A DNA stretch of 6,210 bases from Chloroflexota bacterium. GTDB taxonomy: Bacteria > Chloroflexota > Anaerolineae > Anaerolineales > UBA4823. The notes under the pieces are model-generated. The model searched no databases and was not told where the DNA came from. It was given only the letters and a program-made list of their open reading frames with translations. This document shows, in pieces, positions 1 through 6,080 of this stretch. The stretch is taken from positions 1 through 6,210 of the forward strand of contig JAAZNS010000515.1 of the NCBI GenBank assembly GCA_012798185.1. Reading direction: 5' to 3'. Numbering within the stretch: the stretch's first letter is position 1; the number at the start of each line of letters is the position of its first letter. A program made the position numbers and the translations under genes.

Positions 1-347
1 ATTTGAAAAGAAATAGCGGTTGTCACGATAGGGATAAAGGAAGCTATTAATATTAAAACAATCTTTCCTGCGTTGAACGATACCTTGTTTAAAATTATCA
101 TCCCAATAGCCGATAAGATTGATGCAAGAGGCATCCAATATCCGTGTGAAGGGTGAGGTAACCCTTGAGGATCATCCAAATAATTCCACAAAATTTCTTC
201 ACTAAAACCATATCCTTCTGCTAATCGTATTCCTCCCGAATAATAATATTCTGCATCCATATATCCTGGTGATTTTTGAAATGATCCAACCACAAGGATA
301 ATTACGATTTCTAAAACAAATAATGCTAGGTAGTCGAATTTTTTCAT
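1..347 (-). CDS. GT-C membrane glycosyltransferase, GT39/PMT-like (N-terminal 115 residues, cut by window edge)
   Basis: The frame is open from an ATG at 347 to the window edge with no stop, giving 115 residues of a longer protein. It opens with MKKF and one hydrophobic segment (about residues 6-22). This is followed by an acidic and aromatic loop, GYMDAEYYYSGGIRLAEGYG (28-47), then HPSHGYWMPL (65-74), and further hydrophobic segments at about 75-86 and 95-112. One membrane helix followed by an acidic loop is the usual start of GT39/ArnT/PMT-type GT-C enzymes. These use polyprenyl-phosphate sugars on the outer membrane face, and D31 is the likely catalytic-loop acid by analogy. The start ATG shares its bases with the upstream stop (ATGA, 347-344) and has no Shine-Dalgarno sequence before it, which implies translational coupling. 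The acceptor and sugar cannot be told. The family call is an inference from the loop and topology. Confidence 0.8.
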   Translation of the reverse strand, partial: MKKFDYLALFVLEIVIILVVGSFQKSPGYMDAEYYYSGGIRLAEGYGFSEEILWNYLDDPQGLPHPSHGYWMPLASILSAIGMIILNKVSFNAGKIVLILIASFIPIVTTAISFQ

Positions 348-2362
348 GGTTTTAATGAATATAAGTAATAATCACCCCCAAAATTCTCAATGACTGGTAA
401 ATGAGAAAGTAAATCTTCGAGTTTCTGCCAATCGGATGGTAAATATCTACCATCGTTTTCTCGTATATATTCAGCACCAAACCGATTATACAAAATATCT
501 GTATAACCCTGAGCAATCCAGGATTGAAGGATGTCATTTTCATTTTCATATAAATATAAATCGTGTTTCCACCTGTCTATGATTTCATCCGGATCGCAGA
601 ATGGTGTACAAAAATAACTACGGGGTTCGAAGAGCATTAATACTTTATGTTTGTCTTTATTTTCAATTGTTTTATTAATTGCAGGGTAATACCAACCCAA
701 ATTGTCCGCTAAGTATTCCTCTTCTGATTTAATATTTAGAAAGACTTCTAACGCCCCCATTTTCATCATATCCCTGGATATTTCAAAGACTGAAAAACCT
801 AGGCTTAAGAAAACCAACGATGCTACAACGTTTCGAAACCGAATTTTAAATAAATTTATCTGGGAAAATCCATTAAATCCAATTCCAGATAACACGGCGA
901 TTGCTGGAAAAATCGCAAAGTAAACTCTTGATTGTATTAAATATTCAGAGAATTTACCAGCCACCATCCAGGTGACAAGTCCGGTTAATATGATGATGAG
1001 GCAAATATTCGCTGAACGTTTTTGGGCATTGGACCATGGATTCTGAGGTAACCACGCAAATATTGCCAATCCCAAAAGCAATGGGCCAATCGAGGTGTTG
1101 TATCCAGTAGCGCCTTCAACGCCCAAAAAAGTAGCTGAAAATGGTAATAACAGTGTCCTCCAAATCGATCCGGTATTTGGTATCTGGTAAAAATCTAACC
1201 GATAACCGTCCATCGCTCCCGCTGGAAATAGTAAAGGATAAAACGGATTGCCCGTGCTATAAAAATTTCGTATCCACCAGGGGAGTGTCATAATGAAAAG
1301 CGATACCCCAAACAAACTCCAGGAAAGCATTACAGCTGATATGATCTGTTTTATCGGTTTATGACATTTTTTATAATTATAAGTAAATATTTGCCAAAAA
1401 ATGACGACGAATGCCGCAACGATAATAACGCCAGCGGTATATTTTGTTCCCAGGCAAAAACCTGCTAAAGCGCCCATATAAAGCAATTCGCTTTTATCAT
1501 TTGTTTCTACCCATCGATCTAATGCAAAGATCACGCCCAAACCAAATAACATGGTAAACCAATCGACATATGCCCAAGATAAAGACGCCGAAAATGTATA
1601 GCCGGATAAAAGTACAGCTAAAACTATCCATCCTGTATTTGAATTAAATCTTCGAGACATATATTGTAGAAGTCCGCCCAGAGTCATTAATCCGATCAAC
1701 CACCCAAGGCATGCTGCGGCTTTAACATCTGCCAATAACATAACCCAGGTAAAGAGCATTTCTCCGATCTGAGGCATACCCCAAAACATATTTTCAGGAA
1801 TGTAACCTAAATTTCTTGTTTCAATAAAATTACTAGGTAATGCCAGATGATATACCAAGGCATCAAACTTAACCGGTGGTGCCAGCGCAATGAACATCGT
1901 CGAACATAATATGATTATACAAAGGCAGGCGATAATTTTTCCTAATCGTTCACTGCATCGCCAAATTTCGACACTCTCATTAATAAAATTTAAGGTCCAG
2001 ATATAAATATCTTTATAAAATATGATCCCCAAAACCCCTAATAAAAACCAAGCCCACCAGCGGGCAATACCCAAACCCAAGCCTATTAATAAAAATACCA
2101 GGCTTAAAATACCCAACCCTAAAGCAAGGGATAAGAAAATCTGATCCCTGCTTTTTCCATATTTTTTAAGAAGTCGACATCCAATCCCCCCCGATAAAAC
2201 TACAAAAGTAACGGATATCAAGATATCCCAAAAATTGTTTAATACCTTCAAAACAAAATTTACATCAAAAGGTTTATGAGTGACATAATAAAGGCATAAT
2301 ATCAATAGAAATCCACAAAGTGGAATTATTTTTATAAGGTCTTTTAATTCAAATTTCTTCAT
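344..2362 (-). CDS. GT-C membrane glycosyltransferase, GT39/RgtA-D-like, with soluble C-terminal domain (672 aa)
   Basis: This is a complete, highly hydrophobic protein with roughly a dozen membrane segments. Four or five lie in the first 160 residues, before the probable catalytic loop APPVKFDALVYHLALP (161-176, with D167 and H172). The loop FDALVYHLALP is one I associate with Anaerolineae GT39-like proteins. Other landmarks are GTKYTAG (305-311), PWWIRNFYSTGNPFYP (361-376) and QSRVYFAIFPAIAVLSGIG (477-495). From about residue 530 the protein is hydrophilic, with FEPRSYFCTPFCDPDE (578-593), a DRWKHDLYLY stretch (596-605) and a terminal FGGDYYLYSL. This looks like a folded extracytoplasmic domain, with C585 and C589 possibly forming a disulfide. 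The role is inferred to be transfer of a sugar from a polyprenyl-phosphate donor; substrate unknown. The ATG at 2362 lies 16 bases after the previous stop, with only a weak AAAGAAA upstream. The stop TGA overlaps the next ATG. Confidence 0.85.
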   Translation of the reverse strand: MKKFELKDLIKIIPLCGFLLILCLYYVTHKPFDVNFVLKVLNNFWDILISVTFVVLSGGIGCRLLKKYGKSRDQIFLSLALGLGILSLVFLLIGLGLGIARWWAWFLLGVLGIIFYKDIYIWTLNFINESVEIWRCSERLGKIIACLCIIILCSTMFIALAPPVKFDALVYHLALPSNFIETRNLGYIPENMFWGMPQIGEMLFTWVMLLADVKAAACLGWLIGLMTLGGLLQYMSRRFNSNTGWIVLAVLLSGYTFSASLSWAYVDWFTMLFGLGVIFALDRWVETNDKSELLYMGALAGFCLGTKYTAGVIIVAAFVVIFWQIFTYNYKKCHKPIKQIISAVMLSWSLFGVSLFIMTLPWWIRNFYSTGNPFYPLLFPAGAMDGYRLDFYQIPNTGSIWRTLLLPFSATFLGVEGATGYNTSIGPLLLGLAIFAWLPQNPWSNAQKRSANICLIIILTGLVTWMVAGKFSEYLIQSRVYFAIFPAIAVLSGIGFNGFSQINLFKIRFRNVVASLVFLSLGFSVFEISRDMMKMGALEVFLNIKSEEEYLADNLGWYYPAINKTIENKDKHKVLMLFEPRSYFCTPFCDPDEIIDRWKHDLYLYENENDILQSWIAQGYTDILYNRFGAEYIRENDGRYLPSDWQKLEDLLSHLPVIENFGGDYYLYSLKP

Positions 2363-2378
2363 ATTGAAGATTTCTTTA

Positions 2379-3638
2379 TTACTCGATTATCTCTTTATAT
2401 TTTTCACGGAATTCTTCAAATAACAAACGTGGTGGATTTATTGCCCACCATCTAACCCAATATAAACCAATAAGCAAATAGGACGGCAAAATAAAAAACA
2501 TGATCGGTGATTGGATAGGTTGATCGCCAGGTTGTAATGTTTTTATGAAAATTAACCAAGTGCCGCCTAATAATGCAAATATACTAAGAAGCACAATAAT
2601 CCGTCCAATAATGCGCCACCGTTCATCAAACAAACTGAAAACCAATACGAGGGCGGGCAGCATGGCAATATAATTTTCAGTTGCAGTTCGGATACCGACT
2701 AAATTGGTAACAACAAGGGTTAATACCCCTGTCCAATAAAACCAATTAAAATCTTTGTTTCTCGATTGAAGCCATTCCCAAATCAATACAACAAGAAGGA
2801 ATATGGTTAGCGCCCAACCCATTTGTTTGCCAATCCCTGGAAGCCATTCTGTAAAAATCGCTCCGGGGGTTCCGGGCAGTGTATAAGATGGGTAAGAAAG
2901 AACCTGGCGAAGGTTTTGAATAATCCAATCTTTGATCAACAGCATACAAGAAGCTGTCAATATCCCCAAGCTGCCGATAAATCCCCAAACGACTGTCCAT
3001 CGTTGATGGGATATTGCCCAAATGATGATGTAAGGGATCAACAAAACAACCATTTGTGGCTTAACCATCGTGATCGCCATTAATAAACCAGCTAAAAAAT
3101 CATGATTCGAACGAAGGGCAAGAAATATTCCCCCTATAGTCAAAGCTACAAGTACAGCCACGTTTCCATTAAAAACTGGCCGAATACCGTAATACCAACT
3201 TACCACAAATATGAAAAGTAAAATCATTATCCATCGGGGCATCCGCCAGCGCGATAAGACAACCGAAATAACCGCCAATGCAATAATCGCTATCTCTAAT
3301 GTTGTCATCCATAAAGCTCTAGCGAGAGAATAATTTCCAACCAAAGAAAAGGGCGCAAAAATATAAATCGAGAAAAGAGGATAAACAAACAGAACCTGAT
3401 CTTCATCAGGTCTTGCGGGTCTGCCATACATCATTTCCTGGATGGCTTGTGTTGTCGTCTCACTATATGGACTTTCTCCCTTTAATAAGAATAACCTCGT
3501 TCCCATCCATCGCGATAAAAAATCATTCCCACCGGGGTATTGGCTGGTATACTGATAATTAGCGAAGGTCAGTCCAACGATAACAGCAATCGCAAGGATT
3601 ATTAAGATATTAATGACGATATTAGGCCGTAAAATCAT
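2379..3638 (-). CDS. GT87/DUF2029-family membrane glycosyltransferase (419 aa, start placed at 3638)
   Basis: This is a polytopic membrane protein with one N-terminal helix (about residues 7-25). It is followed by the loop YPGGNDFLSRWMGTRLFLLK (34-53), in which D39 is the likely catalytic acid, and SPYSETTTQAIQEMMYGRPA (56-75). Further motifs are FVYPLFSIYIFAPFSLV (84-100), RPVFNGNVAVL (153-163) and TMVKPQMVVLLIPY (190-203). The NG-N and KPQ motifs are typical of DUF2029/GT87, which includes the mycobacterial mannosyltransferase PimE. The inferred role is transfer of a sugar from a polyprenyl-phosphate donor at the outer membrane face. An upstream in-frame ATG at 3677 would add 13 residues but has no well-spaced ribosome binding site and would overlap the previous gene by 43 bases. 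The ATG at 3638 has GGAG five bases upstream and forms an ATGA overlap with the preceding stop, so it is preferred. The sequence ends KYKEIIE. Confidence 0.88.
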   Translation of the reverse strand: MILRPNIVINILIILAIAVIVGLTFANYQYTSQYPGGNDFLSRWMGTRLFLLKGESPYSETTTQAIQEMMYGRPARPDEDQVLFVYPLFSIYIFAPFSLVGNYSLARALWMTTLEIAIIALAVISVVLSRWRMPRWIMILLFIFVVSWYYGIRPVFNGNVAVLVALTIGGIFLALRSNHDFLAGLLMAITMVKPQMVVLLIPYIIIWAISHQRWTVVWGFIGSLGILTASCMLLIKDWIIQNLRQVLSYPSYTLPGTPGAIFTEWLPGIGKQMGWALTIFLLVVLIWEWLQSRNKDFNWFYWTGVLTLVVTNLVGIRTATENYIAMLPALVLVFSLFDERWRIIGRIIVLLSIFALLGGTWLIFIKTLQPGDQPIQSPIMFFILPSYLLIGLYWVRWWAINPPRLLFEEFREKYKEIIE

Positions 3639-4831
3639 TGATTCTCCAAATTTGCCTGATCGATGTGATTTACGCATTTAATAGAAATATTCCTAACTCG
3701 TAAAAAGATAATATAAATAAGGAAGCCAAAAAATATAGTCCTGATTGGAACAGTCAACCATAAACTCCATGGGTATCCTCGCGATAACAAAACTGGCCAT
3801 TCCAAAAGGTTGACTAGAGCTAATATTCCCGAAATAATAACCCCTTCCATGTCGTCAAAAATCAGTAAAACCAATGGGATGAGATACAAAATCCATTGTG
3901 GACTCCACCCCGGCATCCAATTAAAAAATATCAGAAAGGCGATGCAAAGCAGTCCGATTTGAACAATCGGTTGATCACCATTAAGCTGTTTATAAAAATA
4001 GCTCCCTATGAGCAAAAAAAACATAATCGTTATCCAGGGCGAAATACGTGCTGGATTTCCTATGGCATTACCCGCTGCTTCAGCATCCAGCCTTTCGATT
4101 TCAGGACCGAAATTGCCTGTTCGATAATTATTATCCAACAGCGCCCAAATTGTTTCCCACGATCCTTTCCTTGATTGCGAGATAATCGAAGCTTTAGTAA
4201 AAGAGGGCGAAACCAGATATAAAAGCAAATATGACCCAGTCACAATCAACACCAGAATAAACGATAATAAGAATGCTCTCTTGCCCGGTCGATAACGCCA
4301 TATAAGACAAAGCGCAAGGGCAGGAAATAATTTAATCAAAGCTCCGATAGCCAATATCACCGCCGAACGGATATCTTTTGCCTCAAAAAGCCACGAGATA
4401 CCTAATAACAAAGTCGTTACTGCTAAGACATCAAAATACCACCAGGTATACGGTAAGATGAGGTTGATAATAAAATAAACGCCAATACCAATCCAACTTT
4501 CTATATTTGGTTTGATTTTAGCAGCAAGCTTGGAAAAAATAACCAGACCTCCAGCCTGGAATAGCGATAACAAAATCAGGAGCAGATAATCATAAACATG
4601 TTCCTGCTCGCCGGAAATTTGATAAATCAGCCATGAGAGAAAAGGAAAGACAGGAGGGAATTCTACCCAATAATCGATAAACGGAACACCCATCTGAGCC
4701 AGATGATAAAAATGGACAAAATCGCCGTAACTTTTAATCCCATCCAAGGGGGTAGATATGATGAAAATTAGGCGGCAGATAAAAAATGCAATAGCTATAT
4801 TCCAATTGCGAGATAATTGACGCATGGTCAT
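3635..4831 (-). CDS. GT87/DUF2029-like membrane glycosyltransferase (398 aa)
   Basis: The protein has about ten hydrophobic segments. After the first helix (about residues 10-27) comes the loop SYGDFVHFYHLAQMGVPF (34-51) and DYWVEFPPVFPF (53-64). D37 is the likely catalytic acid, and the E-[FY]-PP pattern is common in GT87 and related GT-C mannosyltransferases. IKLFPALAL (166-174) is the second hallmark. A long loop, RKGSWETIWALLDNNYRTGN (221-240) with an acidic continuation to about 256, should be extracytoplasmic. WMPGWSPQWILYLIPLVLL (305-323) carries the SPQW signature often seen in this clan. The sugar donor is presumably polyprenyl-phosphate-linked; the acceptor is unknown. The ATG at 4831 is chosen because it makes an ATGA overlap with the TGA of the short frame ending at 4828. 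ATG 4825 is a possible alternative two codons later. Neither start has a clear Shine-Dalgarno sequence. The stop overlaps the next gene's start by four bases. Confidence 0.87.
   Translation of the reverse strand: MTMRQLSRNWNIAIAFFICRLIFIISTPLDGIKSYGDFVHFYHLAQMGVPFIDYWVEFPPVFPFLSWLIYQISGEQEHVYDYLLLILLSLFQAGGLVIFSKLAAKIKPNIESWIGIGVYFIINLILPYTWWYFDVLAVTTLLLGISWLFEAKDIRSAVILAIGALIKLFPALALCLIWRYRPGKRAFLLSFILVLIVTGSYLLLYLVSPSFTKASIISQSRKGSWETIWALLDNNYRTGNFGPEIERLDAEAAGNAIGNPARISPWITIMFFLLIGSYFYKQLNGDQPIVQIGLLCIAFLIFFNWMPGWSPQWILYLIPLVLLIFDDMEGVIISGILALVNLLEWPVLLSRGYPWSLWLTVPIRTIFFGFLIYIIFLRVRNISIKCVNHIDQANLENQ
3644..3647 (-). promoter_or_regulatory. Ribosome binding site GGAG that fixes the 3638 start
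   Basis: On the minus strand the bases read TTTGGAGAATCAATG. GGAG (3647-3644) is followed by a five-base spacer and ATG at 3638. It is the clearest Shine-Dalgarno sequence in the window and lies inside the end of the preceding gene. It supports the shorter 419-residue product over the one starting at 3677. Confidence 0.75.
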
Positions 4832-4878
4832 AATTCTAAACGATTAATATCGTAATTAGGCTGGATCCATCTCATCAT
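4828..4878 (-). CDS. Possible 16-codon bridge ORF or frameshifted C-terminus of the 5957-4878 gene
   Basis: The upstream gene stops with TAA at 4880-4878, and an ATG (4878-4876) shares the last A in a TAATG arrangement. That ATG opens MMRWIQPNYDINRLEL and ends in TGA at 4830-4828, which overlaps the start of the next gene as ATGA. A GGGA lies 11 bases before the first ATG. Two readings fit. It could be a short coupling ORF that carries ribosomes to the next start, which has no Shine-Dalgarno sequence of its own. Alternatively, one missing base in the T6 run (4885-4880) has truncated the upstream protein, whose tail would otherwise read PGMVFLMMRWIQPNYDINRL and two more residues. Its shortness means chance cannot be excluded. 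Confidence 0.35.
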   Translation of the reverse strand: MMRWIQPNYDINRLEL

Positions 4879-5957
4879 TAAAAAACCATTCCCGGCGTTA
4901 TAAATAATAAGATGCAAGAAGATGCCCACAATGCCGTTATGTAAGGCAATAACTGCCTTTGATTCGCAGCCATCCAAATGCATGCCGCAATAACCAATGG
5001 CATTGCTGAACGAAATATGGCTAAAGGATCTTTCCACGTCTGGTAAGGCATGATAGAAAAAAATACCAAATTGACGATCAGCATACAGGTTTCCAAGTTC
5101 CATCGAGCTGGTATTTTCATTATTAGATCTTTTATCAAGAAGATGATAAATACAGCTGCAGGAATTAGAATCCAGACCCCCACCACAATAAAAAACGAAC
5201 GGTCTTTCAATGCTGAAATCCCAGAGAATGGCAGCCAGGTGGGAATTAAAGATCCTGTTGAGATACCCCAGCGGAGCCGGAGCAATAAAAACCAAACCAT
5301 ATATGGAATACTGCAAAAACCAATAAAAACCAGCCCCCTCTGATACCGTCTTTGAAGTAACTCCCAAATTGCGAGAGCGAGTGGAAATATCAATCCAATT
5401 TCTTTTGCCAATCCTGCTAATGCGAACAAAAGCAAAGCAAACGCGGTGTGCCGTCGTTGATAGGCAAACCAACCCGATAAGCTTAAAGCCATCGCCAGAG
5501 GTTCATTCAAATCAGCACGAAGGCAAAATAAAGTGCCAATATAGAAGATATAAATGAGCGCGACCCAGGGACTGGCACGCCGTTCCGATAACATTATCGA
5601 TAATATTGCTATAGTTATGATTATCGCTGCCAGATTGATCTCTAGTAACATCCATGGTACCGTCAGCGATTTATCACCAATAGAAAAAATCCAGGCAAGC
5701 ATGGGTAATAATATGCGCTGATATCTCTTCCCCGGCTCATCCATGTGATGATAAGCGCTCAGTGGTTCCAGGGCGATATAGTAAGCAAATTGACCATCGT
5801 ACCCGGTTGTTCCCTGTTCTTCAGCCTGGCTGAAACGGCTGCCCGTTAATATAAAAGCCTTAGGATCATTTTGGTGCGAGTTTAAAACCAGGAATATAAA
5901 TATCCCTGATAACAACAATGAAACAGCTGCAATCCAAATAATTTGTTTTGTTTTCAT
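4878..5957 (-). CDS. Polytopic membrane protein, GT-C-like, YDGQF family (359 aa)
   Basis: This is the first gene after the leader. It has an N-terminal helix (about residues 6-26), a hydrophilic loop to about 80, then nine or ten further hydrophobic segments. The loop contains LTGSRFSQAEEQGTTGYDGQ (37-56) followed by FAYYIALEPL, and then RYQRILLPMLAW (78-89). I recognise the GYDGQF...RYQRILLP...AW pattern as a recurrent bacterial membrane-protein family seen beside glycosyltransferases and annotated hypothetical or glycosyltransferase-like. D54 occupies the position of a GT-C catalytic acid. Later features are RADLNEPLAMAL (147-158), LAKEIGLIFP (183-192) and PYQTWKDPLAIFRS (304-317). ATG 5957 is the first usable start. 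In-frame codons upstream reach a stop at 6020-6018 without another ATG, GTG or TTG, and no strong Shine-Dalgarno sequence precedes it. The stop TAA follows a T6 run, so the true C-terminus may be longer (see 4828-4878). A glycosyltransferase role is inferred, not shown. Confidence 0.82.
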   Translation of the reverse strand: MKTKQIIWIAAVSLLLSGIFIFLVLNSHQNDPKAFILTGSRFSQAEEQGTTGYDGQFAYYIALEPLSAYHHMDEPGKRYQRILLPMLAWIFSIGDKSLTVPWMLLEINLAAIIITIAILSIMLSERRASPWVALIYIFYIGTLFCLRADLNEPLAMALSLSGWFAYQRRHTAFALLLFALAGLAKEIGLIFPLALAIWELLQRRYQRGLVFIGFCSIPYMVWFLLLRLRWGISTGSLIPTWLPFSGISALKDRSFFIVVGVWILIPAAVFIIFLIKDLIMKIPARWNLETCMLIVNLVFFSIMPYQTWKDPLAIFRSAMPLVIAACIWMAANQRQLLPYITALWASSCILLFITPGMVF

Positions 5958-5986
5958 TTCGATGAAAAATGCCGCTGTTGAAATCC

Positions 5987-6009
5987 AGAATTCATACGCA
6001 ATGAATTCT
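5987..6009. repeat. Perfect 9-bp inverted repeat, 5-base loop (AGAATTCAT / ATGAATTCT)
   Basis: The arms 5987-5995 and 6001-6009 are exact reverse complements around ACGCA. Each arm also contains the smaller palindrome GAATTC. The element ends 30 bases upstream of ATG 5957, in the presumed 5' untranslated region. It could fold as a hairpin in the mRNA or serve as a protein-binding operator. It has no T-run, so it is not a typical intrinsic terminator. Confidence 0.6.
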
Positions 6010-6020
6010 AAACCACATTA

Positions 6021-6030
6021 ATATCGATAT
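6021..6030. repeat. 10-bp perfect palindrome ATATCGATAT
   Basis: This is a gapless self-complementary decamer in the leader. It falls within the spacer of the weak promoter candidate at 6015-6043. An operator role is possible, but a palindrome this short in AT-rich DNA can arise by chance. Confidence 0.4.
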
Positions 6031-6043
6031 GCTGGTTTGTGAA

Positions 6044-6059
6044 ATTACAAAAATGTAAT
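6044..6059. repeat. Inverted repeat ATTACA-N4-TGTAAT
   Basis: Six-base exact arms (6044-6049, 6054-6059) flank AAAA. On the minus strand this reads ATTACATTTTTGTAAT. It lies just upstream of the candidate -35 box. The size and symmetry resemble a dimeric helix-turn-helix operator. The A/T-only stem apart from one C:G pair per arm makes a stable terminator unlikely. Confidence 0.45.
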
Positions 6060-6080
6060 AATTGCTCTCTCCTGAGTTTC

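Larger units (their letters stand above)
5958..6080 (-). promoter_or_regulatory. Dyad-rich leader / putative operon control region
   Basis: This is the only noncoding stretch longer than about 50 bases. It is AT-rich and contains three separate palindromic elements (6044-6059, 6021-6030, 5987-6009) between the upstream stop and the first membrane-protein gene. A weak promoter candidate on the minus strand is TTCACA (6043-6038), a 17-base spacer, and TAATGT (6020-6015); the -10 box is poor. No strong Shine-Dalgarno sequence precedes ATG 5957. No terminator with a GC stem and T-run is seen after the upstream gene, so read-through from upstream is possible. A regulatory role is inferred from the clustering of the dyads. 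Confidence 0.4.

Noticed and set aside
352..549. 65-codon minus-strand open frame
   Set aside because: It lies wholly inside the soluble tail of the 672-residue gene, which has recognisable family motifs there. It is a shadow frame.
702..923. 73-codon plus-strand open frame
   Set aside because: It is antisense to the GT39-like gene, with no ribosome binding site or domain. All supported genes are on the other strand.
2746..3083. Two overlapping open frames on opposite strands (2746-3021 minus, 2823-3083 plus)
   Set aside because: Both lie inside the GT87 gene, and their translations show no membrane pattern or family motif. They are shadows.
3896..4174. Plus-strand open frame of 92 codons
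   Set aside because: It is antisense to the 398-residue gene and has no supporting signals.
4879..5472. Minus-strand open frame running through the 5957-4878 gene (the upstream part of the frame ending at 4828)
   Set aside because: It overlaps the 359-residue gene almost completely in another frame. Its translation is rich in mixed Cys/Ser/His/Arg stretches without coherent domains, while the other frame has clear membrane helices and family motifs. Only its last 16 codons, beyond the stop at 4878, were kept as a question.
5050..5557. Two plus-strand open frames (5050-5343, 5369-5557)
   Set aside because: They are antisense to the 359-residue membrane protein, with basic, low-coherence translations and no start signals.
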